DNA of 38,324 nucleotides from Sedimenticola sp. (GCA_026984735.1 JALSRN010000074.1:1-38324), one strand, 5' to 3'; shown: positions 17,056 through 26,825, counted from the first letter of the stretch. Translations and numbers: made by a program. Notes: generated by a model not told the origin, from the letters alone.

Positions 17056-17063
17056 AAACGCCT

Positions 17064-17092
17064 CTGGCATTTCAAAGACAGTTGTTTATACT
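17064..17092 (+). promoter_or_regulatory. Predicted promoter of the lysine-rich protein gene
   Basis: CTGGCA (17064-17069) and TATACT (17087-17092) are 17 bp apart in a locally AT-rich stretch, about 50 bp upstream of the ATG at 17142. The -10 is 5/6 and the -35 4/6. Confidence 0.5.
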
Positions 17093-17141
17093 GCGAAAAA
17101 ACCTTTACATTTGTGGACCAACGACGCGAAGGGGAGATGTA

Positions 17142-17423
17142 ATGGTAAAGAAAACCACCAAGAAGACCGCGGCCAAAGCCAGTAAAAAGGTCGCCAAGAA
17201 AGCGGCCAAGAAGAAGGTCGTGAAGAAGGCGGCGAAGAAGAAAGCGGTGAAGAAGAAAGTCGCCAAGAAGAAGTTGGCCAAGAAAAAGGTGGTCAAGAAA
17301 AAGGTGGTCAAGAAAGCGGCCAAGAAGAAAGTCGCTAAGAAAAAGGCGGCGAAGAAGAAGGCAGCCAAGAAGAAGGCAGCCAAGAAGAAGGCAGCCAAGA
17401 AGAAGGTGACCAAGAGGCGTTGA
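17142..17423 (+). CDS. Lysine-rich histone H1-like / AlgP-like small basic protein
   Basis: The 93-residue product is composed almost entirely of Lys, Ala, Val and Thr: MVKKTTKKTAAKASKK, then iterated AKKK(A/V)(A/V)KKK units to the C-terminus KKVTKRR. Such low-complexity proteins resemble the C-terminal tail of eukaryotic histone H1, Chlamydia Hc2-type and Pseudomonas AlgP-like proteins, and are thought to bind DNA or RNA non-specifically. ATG 17142 is chosen because a clear GGGGAG lies at 17131-17136 and a promoter sits just upstream; an ATG at 17001 would start inside fau. The second half is made of 15-bp DNA repeats, so length variation between strains is likely. Confidence 0.88.
   Translation: MVKKTTKKTAAKASKKVAKKAAKKKVVKKAAKKKAVKKKVAKKKLAKKKVVKKKVVKKAAKKKVAKKKAAKKKAAKKKAAKKKAAKKKVTKRR
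17352..17411 (+). repeat. 15-bp coding tandem repeat
   Basis: Three identical copies of AAGAAGAAGGCAGCC (17352-17396) are followed by a fourth divergent copy (AAGAAGAAGGTGACC, 17397-17411). They encode KKKAA units. Identical DNA rather than only similar protein suggests recent slippage expansion. Confidence 0.9.
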
Positions 17424-17512
17424 GCCCTTCGGTCCGCGCGAGAGCGGGTTCGGCCGTTTTCGCTGATATCCCGCTCCCCATCCGCCAGGCGTTGGAAGGG
17501 GCGGTTGCCGAT

Positions 17513-19039
17513 TCAGCGCTCGCCGGCGCCGGCGAAAAGGCGGTAGGCGGGGTTGTCGGTCTCTTCGTGGTAGGGGTAGCCGAGCTCCTTGAGATAGCTG
17601 CGGAACTCCTTCAATTCCGAGGGTTCGAGCTGGATGCCCACCAGCACCCGACCATGGGCGGAGCCGTGGTTGCGGTAGTGGAAGAGGCTGATGTTCCAGC
17701 CGCGGCTGAGGCCGGATAGAAAGTCGAGCAGGGCGCCCGGCCGCTCGGGAAAGACGAAACGGAACAGCTGTTCGTTCTTCACCATGGGCGCATGGCCGCC
17801 GACCATGTAGCGGATATGGAGCTTGGCGGTCTCGTTTTCGCTCATGTCCACCACCGGGAAGCCCTTGCGCTGGAGCTTCTCGCGCAGCCTCTTCTTCTCC
17901 TCTTCGCCGCCCGAAAGCTCCACGCCGCAGAAGACCTGGGCGCGGCGGGGGTCGCTGTAGCGGTAGTTGAACTCGGTGATGTTGCGTCTGCCAAGCAGGC
18001 GGCAGAAGGCGAGAAAGCTGCCTGGTCGCTCCGGGATCTCCACCGCAAAGAGCGCTTCGCGCCGCTCTCCCAGTTCGGCCCGTTCGGCCACGTGGCGCAG
18101 CCGGTCGAAATTGATGTTGGCCCCGCTCAGCACCGCCGCCACCGATCCTTTTCCCAAGCGCTGCTGTTGGGCGTGCTTCTTGATGCCGGCCACGGCCAGG
18201 GCGCCGGCCGGCTCGGCCACCGAGCGGGTGTCGTCGTAGATGTCCTTGATGGCGGCGCAGATCTCGTCGGTGCTCACCAGCACGGTGTCGTCCACGTACT
18301 TGCGCGCCAGCTTGAAGGTCTCCTTGCCGATCTGCTTCACCGCCACGCCGTCGGCGAACAGGCCCACCTGTTTCAGCGTCACGCGCCGACCCGCCGCCAG
18401 CGCTCTTTCCAGGGTGGGGGTGTCGTCCGGCTCCACTCCGATCACCCTAATCTCCGGACGCACCCGTTTGATGTAGGCGGCCATGCCGGCGATGAGCCCA
18501 CCGCCTCCCACGGGCACATAGACCGCGTCCAGAGGATCTTCGTGCTGGCGCAACAGCTCCATGGCGATGGTTCCCTGGCCGGCGATCACGTCGGGATCGT
18601 CGAAAGGGTGGATGAGGGTGAGCCCTTTCTCCTTGGCCAGCGTCAGCGCGTGCTCGTAGGCGTCGTCGTAGGAGTCGCCGTGCAAAACGATTCGGCCGCC
18701 GAGCCGGCGCACCGTCTGGACCTTGATGGGCGGCGTGGTGGTGGGCATGACGATGAGGGTGGCCACGCCCAGCCGTTTGCCGGCGAGCGCCACCCCTTGG
18801 GCATGGTTTCCGGCCGAGGCGGCGATCACGCCCTTTTCGCGTGCCTTGGACGGCAGGCTGTGAATCTTGTTGTAGGCGCCCCGCAGTTTGAAGGAGAAGA
18901 CGCTTTGCAGATCCTCGCGCTTGAGCCACACCTTGCAGCCCAGCCGACCCGACAACCGGGGGGCCAGGTCGAGCGGGGTTTCACGGGCCACGTCGTAGAC
19001 GCGCGCGCGCAGAATGCGTTCCAGGTAGTCGTCGCTCAT
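17513..19039 (-). CDS. ilvA: Threonine dehydratase, biosynthetic (IlvA)
   Basis: IlvA is the PLP enzyme converting threonine to 2-oxobutanoate, the first step to isoleucine, and is feedback-inhibited by isoleucine. The 508 residues match E. coli IlvA (514). The PLP lysine lies in SFKLRGAYNK (Lys51), and the Gly loop is PVGGGGLIAGMAAYIK (about 180). Two ACT-like regulatory domains are seen at the C-terminus (LFAVEIPERPGSFLAF and LFRFVFPERPGALLDF). ATG 19039 (MSDDYLERIL) is chosen; the frame stays open to 19360 but that part lacks family character and runs through rof. It converges on the lysine-rich gene across an 89-bp gap without an obvious terminator. Confidence 0.96.
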   Translation of the reverse strand: MSDDYLERILRARVYDVARETPLDLAPRLSGRLGCKVWLKREDLQSVFSFKLRGAYNKIHSLPSKAREKGVIAASAGNHAQGVALAGKRLGVATLIVMPTTTPPIKVQTVRRLGGRIVLHGDSYDDAYEHALTLAKEKGLTLIHPFDDPDVIAGQGTIAMELLRQHEDPLDAVYVPVGGGGLIAGMAAYIKRVRPEIRVIGVEPDDTPTLERALAAGRRVTLKQVGLFADGVAVKQIGKETFKLARKYVDDTVLVSTDEICAAIKDIYDDTRSVAEPAGALAVAGIKKHAQQQRLGKGSVAAVLSGANINFDRLRHVAERAELGERREALFAVEIPERPGSFLAFCRLLGRRNITEFNYRYSDPRRAQVFCGVELSGGEEEKKRLREKLQRKGFPVVDMSENETAKLHIRYMVGGHAPMVKNEQLFRFVFPERPGALLDFLSGLSRGWNISLFHYRNHGSAHGRVLVGIQLEPSELKEFRSYLKELGYPYHEETDNPAYRLFAGAGER

Positions 19040-19124
19040 CGATCGATCCGTGCGTCGGGTGGGGCGGTGGGGCGTCAAGGCAGCCGAAGGATAACAGCCG
19101 CGCCCCCCGGATGAACAGGGCGGG

Positions 19125-19364
19125 TCACTCTTTCTCCAGGTGACGAATGCGGTCCAGCCGGACGTCGATCCGCTCGCCCGCGGAGCGGAGGCGCAGATAT
19201 TCCGCCCCTTCTTTGGTGAAGAGATCGACGACCCGACCCCGGATCCGTCGAGGAGAGCCCGCCTCGTCCCGGTAGTCCAGAACCACCGGCGCGCGGTGCA
19301 TGGCGAGCAGCTCGTAGCCGCTGTGCACCGCGCAGGAGACCGGCCGATAGGGTTCGTCATTCAT
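19125..19364 (-). CDS. rof: Rho-binding antiterminator (Rof/YaeO family)
   Basis: This 79-residue protein has the Rof pattern: YRPVSCAVHSGYELLAMHR at the N-terminus, PVVLDYRD, GRVVDLFTKEGAEYLRL and a C-terminal RLDRIRHLE. Rof binds Rho and inhibits termination. The ATG overlaps the 3' end of hemW by 8 bp, so it is likely co-transcribed with hemW and translationally coupled. ilvA begins 85 bp downstream on the same strand. Confidence 0.85.
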   Translation of the reverse strand: MNDEPYRPVSCAVHSGYELLAMHRAPVVLDYRDEAGSPRRIRGRVVDLFTKEGAEYLRLRSAGERIDVRLDRIRHLEKE

Positions 19365-20480
19365 GGTCGAACTCCAGCAGAATTTCGTCGAGCAGATCGA
19401 ATCCCCGGGGCGTCGCCCGCAGCCGCTCCCGCGCCAGCAGCCCCAAATCGCGCAAGCGGCTCAAGGTGGGCTCCAGCCGTTCCAGGGGCAGCCCGGTCCT
19501 CTGTTCGAAGAGCTCCTCCTCCACTCCTTCCACCAGCCTCAACGCGTTCATGAGGAACTCCAGGGGCAGCTTGGATTCCTCCACGATCCGTTCGTGGCGC
19601 AGGCGGGGTGACTCCATGTAGCGTTCCGGATGGCGTTCCTTCCAGTATCGGACCACGCCGCCGTCGCCGCTGAGCTTGCCGTGGGCGCCGGCGCCGATGG
19701 CCAGGTAGTCGCCGAAGCGCCAGTAGTTGAGGTTGTGTCGGCAACGGCGTCGGGACGATGCGAAGGCGGAGACCTCGTAGCGCCGGTAGCCGGCGGCCTG
19801 CAGCAGCTCCAAGCCCGCCTCCTGAATCTCCCAGATGGTCTCTTCCCCGGGCAGCGGGGGCGGTTCGGCATGGAATCGGGTGTTGGGTTCGAGGGTGAGC
19901 TGATACCAGGAGAGATGCTCCGGCCGCAGCGCCAGCGCCTGCCGCAGATCGGCCAGAGCCTGCTCCGGCGTCTGTCCAGGCAGGCCGAACATGAGATCCA
20001 GGTTGATGTTGTCGAAACCGGCGGCGCGCGCCGCGGCGAAGGCCGCTCGCGCCAGGCTGGCATCGTGGACGCGCCCCAACCGGCGCAACTGGAGATCGTC
20101 GAACGACTGCACGCCGATGGAGAGGCGGTTCACTCCCGCTTCTCGATACTCGGCGAAACGGGCGCTGTCGGTCGTGCCGGGATTGGCCTCCAACGTGATC
20201 TCCGCGCCGGGCGACAGCCGCGTGCGCCGGCGGATCCCCTCCAGCAGCGCGGCGACCGCCCGGCCGGAGAGCAGGCTGGGGGTGCCGCCGCCGATGAAGA
20301 CCGTCTCCACTTTCGGCGCCGGCCCGACCGCCACGGTCTGCTCCAGGTCCTCCATCAGCGCCGCCAGGTAGCGCCCCTCGTTCAGCGTTCCCCGCAGCGC
20401 ATGAGAGTTGAAGTCGCAGTAAGGGCATTTGCGCAGGCACCAGGGCAGATGGACATAGAGCCCCAGGCCGCTGGAAGCAT
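19357..20480 (-). CDS. hemW: Radical SAM heme chaperone HemW (apparent 1-nt frameshift at the 5' end)
   Basis: HemW is a radical-SAM protein that transfers heme to respiratory enzymes. The [4Fe-4S] motif CLRKCPYCDF is present, followed by NSHALRG, GGGTPSLL, EANPGTTD and the C-terminal HemW domain. In that frame no ATG, GTG or TTG exists between the dctP coding region and LGLYVHLPWC. An ATG at 20480, overlapping the dctP stop as TGATG, is one base out of frame. Adding one C in the GGCC run near 20466-20468 would give MLPAALGLYVHLPWC, an excellent HemW start and a 374-residue product. Either this is a real frameshift, a sequencing/assembly error, or translation starts at the in-frame CTG. The span is therefore not a multiple of three. 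An in-frame ATG at 20355 would omit the Fe-S motif. Confidence 0.85.
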
Positions 20481-21562
20481 CAACGTTTTCCGTCGCGGGC
20501 CTCCAGATAAGCCAGTTCCGAGATCTTGGTCCATTTGCGCGAAGCCTCCAGGAAGGAGCGGTAGCTCTCGTAGATCTTCTTGGCCGCGGCGTTCTGGCCC
20601 GCCAGCTCCTGGGCCACCTCCGCCGACACCTTGCGCAGTTGCCCGAGCACGTCGTCGGGGTAGGCGCGCACCTCCACGTGGTGCTCCTTGACCAGTTGTT
20701 CCAGCGCTCCGGGATTGCGGGCGCTGTACTCGGCCAGCATCTCCATGTTCACCACCTTGCAGGCGTTGAGCACGATGGACTGGAGGTCCTTCGGCAGGGC
20801 TTCGAAAGCCTTCTTGTTGATGAGCGCCTCGAGGATGGTGCCGGGCTCATGGAAGCCGGGATAGTAGTAGTACTTGGCCGCCTTGTAGAGGCCGAAGGCG
20901 AGGTCGTTGTAGGGACCCACCCACTCGGTGGCGTCGATGGTGCCGGAGGTGAGGGCGGTGAAGAGTTCGCCTCCCGGCAGGTTCACCGGCGTGCCTCCCA
21001 GCCGCTTGAGCACCTCGCCGCCGAGGCCGGGGATGCGCATCTTCAGCCCCTTGAGGTCCTCCAGGGAGTTGATCTCCTTGTTGAACCAGCCGCCCATCTG
21101 CACGCCGGTGTTGCCGGCCGGCCGCCCCAGTACGCCGAAAGGAGCGTAGACCTCGTCCCACAGCTTCTGGCCGCCGCCGTAGTAGATCCAGCCGTTCATC
21201 TCGTCCGCGGCCATGCCGAAGGGCATGGTGGAGAAGAATTGCGCTTCCGGCACCTTCCCTTTCCAGTAGTAGGCGGAGGAGTGGCCCATCTCCGCGGTGC
21301 CGCGGGAGACGGCGTCGAACACCTCGAACGCGGGAATCAGCTCCTTGGCGCCATAGACCTTCACCTTCAGGCGGCCGCCCGACATCTCGGTGATGAGGCG
21401 GGCCAGGTTGTTGGCGCCCGTTCCCAGGCCGGGAAAGTTCTTGGGCCAGGTGGTGACCATCTTCCACTTGATGGTGGAGCGGGCGATGGCCGGCGCCGCG
21501 GCCAGGCCGGCGCCCGCGGCGGCGGCCACCGTGGTCTTCTTCAGGAAATCGCGACGGTCCAT
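20480..21562 (-). CDS. TRAP transporter substrate-binding protein (DctP family)
   Basis: This 360-residue periplasmic binding protein of tripartite ATP-independent transporters begins with a Tat-like signal (MDRRDFLKKTTVAAAAGAG, cleavage near AIA-R). It continues with KWKMVTTWPKNFPGLGTGANNLA, GRLKVKVYGAKELIP, EMGHSSAYYWKGK and LKMRIPGLGGEVLKRLGGTPVNLPGGELFTAL (split across about 160-195), resembling the TakP-type oxo-acid binders. Substrate is not assignable. The start at 21562 has AGGGGAG about 7 nt upstream. No dctQ or dctM membrane genes are adjacent, so it is an orphan here. Its stop overlaps the out-of-frame ATG of hemW. Confidence 0.9.
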   Translation of the reverse strand: MDRRDFLKKTTVAAAAGAGLAAAPAIARSTIKWKMVTTWPKNFPGLGTGANNLARLITEMSGGRLKVKVYGAKELIPAFEVFDAVSRGTAEMGHSSAYYWKGKVPEAQFFSTMPFGMAADEMNGWIYYGGGQKLWDEVYAPFGVLGRPAGNTGVQMGGWFNKEINSLEDLKGLKMRIPGLGGEVLKRLGGTPVNLPGGELFTALTSGTIDATEWVGPYNDLAFGLYKAAKYYYYPGFHEPGTILEALINKKAFEALPKDLQSIVLNACKVVNMEMLAEYSARNPGALEQLVKEHHVEVRAYPDDVLGQLRKVSAEVAQELAGQNAAAKKIYESYRSFLEASRKWTKISELAYLEARDGKR

Positions 21563-21649
21563 TTTTCTTCTCCCCTCGTTCGATATGGATCTACCGTGAC
21601 CAAGGAGGTTACTGGCTGGCTGATGCGGCCGCAACCCTGGGGCCGGGGT

Positions 21650-22483
21650 TCACACCGCGATGGGCGCGCGGATGGCGGGGTAGTGGCGATAACCGACGAT
21701 CTCGAAGTCGGCGTAGCGGAAGTCGTCGATGCGGCGCACCGCCGGATTGAGCTTCATGCGGGGCAGGGGAAAGGGCTCCCGCGCGAGCTGTTCGTCCGCC
21801 TGTCGCAGGTGGTTGCGGTAGAGATGGGCATCCCCCAGGGTATGGATGAATTCGCCCGGTTCCAGATCGCACACCTGGGCCACCATCAGGGTGAGCAGGG
21901 CGTAGCTGGCGATGTTGAAAGGCACGCCCAGAAAGATGTCGGCGCTGCGCTGGTAGAGCTGGCAGGAGAGGCGTCCGTCGCGCACATAGAACTGGAAGAA
22001 GGCGTGGCAGGGGGCCAGCGCCATGCGGCCCGCCTTCACGTTCGCTTGCGGCGGGATCGACTCGTCAGGAAGATCCGCCGGGTTCCAGGCGGAGACGATG
22101 AGGCGCCGGGAGTGGGGCGTGGCGCGGATCTGCTCGATCACCTGATGGATCTGGTCGATGGATTCGCCGTCGGGCGTCGGCCAGGAGCGCCACTGATAGC
22201 CGTAGATGGGGCCCAGCTCGCCGCGCTCGTCGGCCCACTCGTCCCAGATGGTCACGCCGTTCTCCCGCAGATAGCCGATGTTGGTGTCGCCGCGCAAGAA
22301 CCAGAGCAGCTCGTGGATCACCGATTTGAGATGGATCCGCTTGGTGGTGACCAGGGGAAAGCCCTCGGCCAGATCGAAGCGCATCTGGTGTCCGAACACC
22401 GACCAGGTGCCGGTGCCGGTGCGGTCTTCCTTGGGGGCACCTTCGGTGCGCACCCGTCTGAGCAGGTCGAGATACTGTTTCAT
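21650..22483 (-). CDS. thyA: Thymidylate synthase ThyA
   Basis: ThyA methylates dUMP with 5,10-methylene-THF to give dTMP. The 277-residue chain (E. coli 264) has [18 protein letters not shown] (about 21-38), [31 protein letters not shown], the catalytic Cys159 in [12 protein letters not shown], and the dUMP-binding [20 protein letters not shown]. The ATG overlaps the lgt stop (ATGA), the same lgt-thyA coupling seen in enteric bacteria. Confidence 0.98.
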   Translation of the reverse strand: MKQYLDLLRRVRTEGAPKEDRTGTGTWSVFGHQMRFDLAEGFPLVTTKRIHLKSVIHELLWFLRGDTNIGYLRENGVTIWDEWADERGELGPIYGYQWRSWPTPDGESIDQIHQVIEQIRATPHSRRLIVSAWNPADLPDESIPPQANVKAGRMALAPCHAFFQFYVRDGRLSCQLYQRSADIFLGVPFNIASYALLTLMVAQVCDLEPGEFIHTLGDAHLYRNHLRQADEQLAREPFPLPRMKLNPAVRRIDDFRYADFEIVGYRHYPAIRAPIAV

Positions 22484-23319
22484 GGCGTCGTTGCGGTCTT
22501 GCGTCGGGACAGCGCCAGCAGGATCAGGCCGGCCGCCACCATCGGCAGGGAGAGGAGCTGTCCCATGGTGAGCCAGCCCCACGCCAGATAGCCCAGCTGC
22601 ACGTCGGGCATGCGCACGAACTCGATGAGGAAGCGGAAACCGCCGTACCCGATCAGGAAGAGCGCGGAGACCGCCATGCGCGGCCGGGGCCTGGAAGAAT
22701 ACCACCAGAGCAGCAGGAACAGGAGGATTCCCTCGCCTGCCGCCTCGTAGAGCTGGCTGGGGTGGAGCGGCGGGGTCCACTCGGTGCCGGGCGGCAGCCC
22801 CAGCTTGTCGCGGCAGAGGCTGACGAACTGGTCGCAGCGCAGTTGCATGCCCCAGGGAAGATCGGTGGGCTTGCCCCAGAGCTCGCCGTTGATGAAGTTG
22901 CCGATGCGGCCGGCGAAGAGCCCGATGGGCACCAGGGGGGCGATGAAGTCGGTGATCTCGAAGAAGCCTTTGCCGTGCTTGCGGCGGTAGAACCACATGG
23001 CCACCAGCACGCCGAGAAAGCCGCCGTGGAAGGACATGCCGCCTTCCCATATCCGGAAGAGCCGCAGGGGATCGGCCAGCCAGCCCTGGAAGCCGTAGAA
23101 AAGGATATAGCCGATGCGGCCGCCTACTACCACCCCGAGGGCGCAATAGAAGAGCAGGTCGTCCACCTCCTGGGCGTTCCAGCCTCTCCAGCGGTCGCGG
23201 ACGCGCCGGCGCGCCAACGCCCAGCCTCCGGCCAGGCCCACCAAATACATCAGGCCGTACCAGTGGACGGGGAGGGGACCCAGGTGGAGAGCGATGGGGT
23301 CGATGCGGGGATAGATCAT
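22480..23319 (-). CDS. lgt: Prolipoprotein diacylglyceryl transferase Lgt
   Basis: Lgt attaches diacylglycerol to the lipobox cysteine of prolipoproteins in the inner membrane. The 279-residue polytopic protein has [13 protein letters not shown] (N-terminal helix 1), [24 protein letters not shown] (about 94-106, with the essential His) and the Lgt signature [17 protein letters not shown] (about 141-157). The C-terminus overlaps thyA by 4 bp. rlmI lies 45 bp upstream on the same strand. Confidence 0.97.
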   Translation of the reverse strand: MIYPRIDPIALHLGPLPVHWYGLMYLVGLAGGWALARRRVRDRWRGWNAQEVDDLLFYCALGVVVGGRIGYILFYGFQGWLADPLRLFRIWEGGMSFHGGFLGVLVAMWFYRRKHGKGFFEITDFIAPLVPIGLFAGRIGNFINGELWGKPTDLPWGMQLRCDQFVSLCRDKLGLPPGTEWTPPLHPSQLYEAAGEGILLFLLLWWYSSRPRPRMAVSALFLIGYGGFRFLIEFVRMPDVQLGYLAWGWLTMGQLLSLPMVAAGLILLALSRRKTATTP

Positions 23320-23364
23320 GGATGCTGCCGAAGTCTCCTGGTGACGATCGAAGGGCGTGGGCGG

Positions 23365-24561
23365 TCAAAAGCCGGGCAGTACGCGGAAGAAGAGCGTCTT
23401 GAGGTAGGCGGTTTCGGGAATGGCCGGGTGCACCGGATGGTCCGGCCCCTGCTGGCCGCGCTCCAACAGTTGCAAGGTCCGGTCGCGGTGGCGGGCCGCC
23501 TTCTGCACCGTCTCCAGCAGGCGCGTCTCTTCCATGTGAAAGGAGCAGGAGGAGGTGACCAGCAAGCCGTCGCGCTCGAGCAGCGACAGCGCCGCTTCGT
23601 TGATGCGCCGGTAGGCCAGCGTCCCCTCCTTGAGATCCTTCTTGCGCTTGATGAAGGCGGGCGGATCCACCACCACCACGTCGAAGCGCTCGCCCGCCCG
23701 CCGCAGCTCGCGGGCGGCGTCGAAAGCGTCGCGGCGCAGGGTGCGCACCCGCTGCGCGGCGCCATTGAGAGCGGCGTTGCGCGCCGCCTGTTCCAGAGCC
23801 GCCGCCGACTGGTCCACGCAGAGCGCCTCGGCGGCACCGCCCGACACGGCGCTCACCCCCCAGGCGCCGGCGTAGCTGAACAGATCCAGCACCCGCTTTC
23901 CGCGGATCCAGGGTCGCAGCCGGGCGCGGTTGGCGGCCTGGTCGTAGAACCAGCCGGTCTTCTGACCGCTGCGCAGCGAAGCGACGAAACGGCAGCCGTT
24001 CTCCTTCAACTCCACCTCTTCGGGAACCGAGCCCGAGGCCACCTCCACGTACCGCTCCAGTCCTTCCAGTTCCCGCACCGGGGCGTCGTTGCGCAGCAGG
24101 ATGCCGGCGGGCCGCAGCACCTTTTCGAGCGCCGCCACCACCGCTTCGCGCACCGCCTCCATCCCCGCCGTGGTGATCTGCACCGAGAGGTGGTCTCCGT
24201 AGCGGTCCACCACCAGGCCGGGCAGGCCGTCGGACTCGGCGAAAAGAAGGCGGTAGTACGGCTCGGCGTAGTGCCTCTGCCGCAGCCCCAAGGCCACCTT
24301 GAGGCGGTGCACGAGGAGGGAGCGGTCCAGCGGATGCTCGCGCCGGCGGCTCACCACGCGGGCGCAGAGGAGGCTGCCGGGGTTGACGTAGGCCCAGGCC
24401 AGCCACTTGCCGCGATGGTCCAGCACCGCGGCTTGTTCGCCGGGCTGGAAGGCCTTCAGCGGCGAACGGCCGCTCTCCACTTCGTTGCTGTAGATCCAGA
24501 GGTGGCCGCCACGCAGGCGACGTTCGTGGCCGCGGGCGAGATAGAGGGGGGGGAACTCCAT
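23365..24561 (-). CDS. rlmI: RlmI-like 23S rRNA m5C methyltransferase (PUA + SAM methyltransferase)
   Basis: This class I SAM-dependent methyltransferase has an N-terminal PUA domain (about 1-75; [19 protein letters not shown]), an EEHEE-like middle region with the conserved [17 protein letters not shown], and the methyltransferase core. The core shows motif [15 protein letters not shown] (about 221), motif [16 protein letters not shown] and the Cys motif SSCSFHM. The 398-residue length matches E. coli RlmI (396), which makes m5C1962 of 23S rRNA. Target assignment is by family resemblance. It is divergent from the DUF255 gene across 91 bp. Confidence 0.9.
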   Translation of the reverse strand: MEFPPLYLARGHERRLRGGHLWIYSNEVESGRSPLKAFQPGEQAAVLDHRGKWLAWAYVNPGSLLCARVVSRRREHPLDRSLLVHRLKVALGLRQRHYAEPYYRLLFAESDGLPGLVVDRYGDHLSVQITTAGMEAVREAVVAALEKVLRPAGILLRNDAPVRELEGLERYVEVASGSVPEEVELKENGCRFVASLRSGQKTGWFYDQAANRARLRPWIRGKRVLDLFSYAGAWGVSAVSGGAAEALCVDQSAAALEQAARNAALNGAAQRVRTLRRDAFDAARELRRAGERFDVVVVDPPAFIKRKKDLKEGTLAYRRINEAALSLLERDGLLVTSSCSFHMEETRLLETVQKAARHRDRTLQLLERGQQGPDHPVHPAIPETAYLKTLFFRVLPGF

Positions 24562-24652
24562 GGGGCGCTATTGTGCCTTGAGCGCTTCCCGATTTCATCA
24601 CCCTTTTCAGGGTGGAACGGAAAAGCGCCCGGCGTATAGTGAAGCCGGAACC

Positions 24653-26698
24653 ATGGCCAGCCCTCCCGAAAACCGCAACCGCCTCGCCGGCGCCACCAGC
24701 CCCTATCTCCTTCAGCACGCGCACAATCCGGTCCACTGGTGGCCATGGTGCCCGGAGGCGCTGGAGGCCGCCCGCCGGCGGAACCGCCCCATCCTTCTCT
24801 CCATCGGCTACTCCGCCTGTCACTGGTGCCACGTGATGGCGCGCGAATCCTTCGAGGACGAGGCCACCGCGGCGGTGATGAACCGCCACTTCGTCAACAT
24901 CAAGGTGGACCGCGAGGAGCGCCCCGACCTGGACAAGATCTACCAGAACGCCCACTATCTGCTCACCCGCCGTCCGGGCGGCTGGCCTCTCACCGTCTTC
25001 CTCACCCCCGACCAGGTGCCGTTCTACTCCGGCACCTACTTTCCCCCGGAGCCCCGCCACGGCCTGCCCGGTTTTCGCCAGCTGCTGGAGAACGTGGCCC
25101 GCGCCTACCGCGAGCAGCCCCAGGCCATCGCCGAGCAGGGGCGCGCGCTGCGCCGGGCCTTGGAGCAGCTCGACGGCGCCGGCGCGGCCTCCGGCTCCGC
25201 GCTGTCGGCGGCGCCCTTGGAGTGCGCTGCGGAAAACCTCGGCAAGGAGTTCGATTCGCGGTACGGCGGTTTCGGCCGGCCGCCCAAATTTCCCCACCCG
25301 GACAATCTGGCGCTGCTCCTGCGCGGCGCTCCCGAGGCCCGCCGCCAGGCGCTCTTCACCCTGAGGAAGATGGCGCTGGGCGGCGTCCGCGACCAACTCG
25401 GTGGCGGCTTCTACCGTTATTCGGTGGACGAGCGCTGGATGATCCCCCACTTCGAAAAGATGCTCTACGACAACGGCCAGCTGCTGGGGCTCTACGCCGA
25501 CGCCTGGAAGCTCACCGGCGACCCCCTGTTCCGGCGCACTTGCGAGTCGGTGGCGGAGTGGCTGATGGAGGAGATGCAGTCGCCCGAGGGGGGCTACTGG
25601 TCCAGCCTCGACGCCGACAGCGAAGGGGAGGAGGGGAGGTTCTATCTCTGGGAGCGCGACCAGGTGCGCGCCCTGCTCAGCGAGGAGGAGTACGCCGCCT
25701 TCGTCCCGCGCTTCGGTCTCGATCGCCCGCCCAATTTCGAAGGGCGGTGGCACCTTCATGTCTTCTCCTCCGTGGAGGAGATCGCCCGCCGCCTCGGCGT
25801 GACGCCGGCGGAGGTGGAGCGCCGCCTCGACTCGGCCGCCGTGAAGTTGCGCGAGCGCCGGCGTCAGCGGGCGCGGCCCGGGTTGGACGACAAGATCCTC
25901 ACCGGCTGGAACGCCCTGGCCATCCACGGCATGGCGCGCGCCGGCCGTCTGTTGGGCCAGCCCCGCTGGATCGAATCGGCCGATGCGGCGCTGGAGTTCC
26001 TGCGCCGCCATCTGTGGAGGGAAGGGCGGCTGCTGGCCGTCCATCGTGCCGGTCTCTCCCATCTGGACGCCTACCTGGACGACCACGCCTGGCTGATCCG
26101 TGCGCTGTTGGAACGGCTGCAACAGAGCTGGGAGCGCTGCCATCTGGAGTGGGCCGAGGCGCTGGCCGGGCGCATGCTGGACCATTTCGAGGATCGGGAG
26201 CAGGGCGGCTTTCGTTTCACCGCCGACGATCACGAGCCGCTGCTGCACCGCCCCCGCAGCTTCGCCGACGACGCCACTCCTTCCGGCAACGGCATCGCCG
26301 CCCAGGTGCTGCTCGAGCTGGAGCGGCTCACGGGAAAGGGGCGATACCGGGAGGCGGCCGAGCGCACTCTGAAAGCGGCCTGGCCCGCCGTCCTGCACGC
26401 CCCCCAGGCCCATTGCAGTCTGCTGCTGGCGCTGGAGGCGCTGTTCTTTCCGGGCGATCGACTGATTGTACGGGGCCCCGCGGCCGCGCTCCCCCGCTGG
26501 CGGGAGGCGGCACTGCGCCATTTCCAGCCGCGCCGCATCCTCTACGCCATTCCCGACGACGCCTCCGGATTGCCCGAACCCCTCGCCGCCCTCCAGTCGC
26601 CCCGGCTGCCCGCGGCTTGGCTCTGCCGCGGCACCCAGTGCCTGACGCCGGTGGAGAAACTTGACGATTTCGAGGCGCTGCTCCGGGAACCGCCTTGA
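24653..26698 (+). CDS. Thioredoxin-domain protein of the YyaL/SPATA20 (DUF255) family
   Basis: The 681-residue protein has an N-terminal thioredoxin-like domain (about 1-165) with [21 protein letters not shown], a redox-type [11 protein letters not shown] motif (Cys56-Cys59), [13 protein letters not shown] and [14 protein letters not shown] long (alpha/alpha)-barrel region resembling six-hairpin glycosidases follows, with [18 protein letters not shown] and [13 protein letters not shown]. No signal peptide is seen, so it is probably cytoplasmic. The family is widespread but its biochemical function is not established. ATG 24653 starts the conserved region. A TATAGT at 24634-24639 lies so close to the ATG that the message could have a very short leader. 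Confidence 0.9.
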   Translation: MASPPENRNRLAGATSPYLLQHAHNPVHWWPWCPEALEAARRRNRPILLSIGYSACHWCHVMARESFEDEATAAVMNRHFVNIKVDREERPDLDKIYQNAHYLLTRRPGGWPLTVFLTPDQVPFYSGTYFPPEPRHGLPGFRQLLENVARAYREQPQAIAEQGRALRRALEQLDGAGAASGSALSAAPLECAAENLGKEFDSRYGGFGRPPKFPHPDNLALLLRGAPEARRQALFTLRKMALGGVRDQLGGGFYRYSVDERWMIPHFEKMLYDNGQLLGLYADAWKLTGDPLFRRTCESVAEWLMEEMQSPEGGYWSSLDADSEGEEGRFYLWERDQVRALLSEEEYAAFVPRFGLDRPPNFEGRWHLHVFSSVEEIARRLGVTPAEVERRLDSAAVKLRERRRQRARPGLDDKILTGWNALAIHGMARAGRLLGQPRWIESADAALEFLRRHLWREGRLLAVHRAGLSHLDAYLDDHAWLIRALLERLQQSWERCHLEWAEALAGRMLDHFEDREQGGFRFTADDHEPLLHRPRSFADDATPSGNGIAAQVLLELERLTGKGRYREAAERTLKAAWPAVLHAPQAHCSLLLALEALFFPGDRLIVRGPAAALPRWREAALRHFQPRRILYAIPDDASGLPEPLAALQSPRLPAAWLCRGTQCLTPVEKLDDFEALLREPP

Positions 26699-26724
26699 CA
26701 GCGGCTCGCCTGCTGGCCCATGCT
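26695..26724 (+). promoter_or_regulatory. Possible promoter for the Ala/Pro-rich secreted protein gene
   Basis: A perfect -35 TTGACA (26695-26700) overlaps the end of the preceding gene. The best -10 is CATGCT (26719-26724, 18-bp spacer), only 3/6. The following leader contains a GCCCGC/GCGGGC hairpin (about 26733-26752) that could belong to either gene. Confidence 0.35.
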
Positions 26725-26825
26725 CGGAAGCAGCCCGCCGGCGAAAGCGGGCGGGGAAGATCTGTTTCGACCGGCTGGAGCCGTCTGATCGGCATAGCGG
26801 CCGACACTACAAGGGGGAATGGACG

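Noticed and set aside
17001-17141. Upstream start for the lysine-rich protein
   Set aside because: It would begin inside fau, and the sequence before 17142 contains a promoter and ribosome site instead of protein-like composition.
19040-19360. Upstream extension of ilvA to 19360
   Set aside because: The extra residues have no threonine dehydratase character and overlap rof in another frame; MSDDYLERIL at 19039 is the normal N-terminus.
20348-20480. Starting HemW at the in-frame ATG 20355 or reading on from the out-of-frame ATG 20480
   Set aside because: The first omits the essential CxxxCxxC Fe-S motif. The second gives a short unrelated peptide ending after about 32 codons.
21650-26521. 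A minus-strand open frame of about 1,620 codons spanning thyA, lgt, rlmI and the DUF255 gene
   Set aside because: Only the thyA part at its end is genuine. The rest is antisense or alternate-frame reading of well-recognised genes, a common effect of high GC content.
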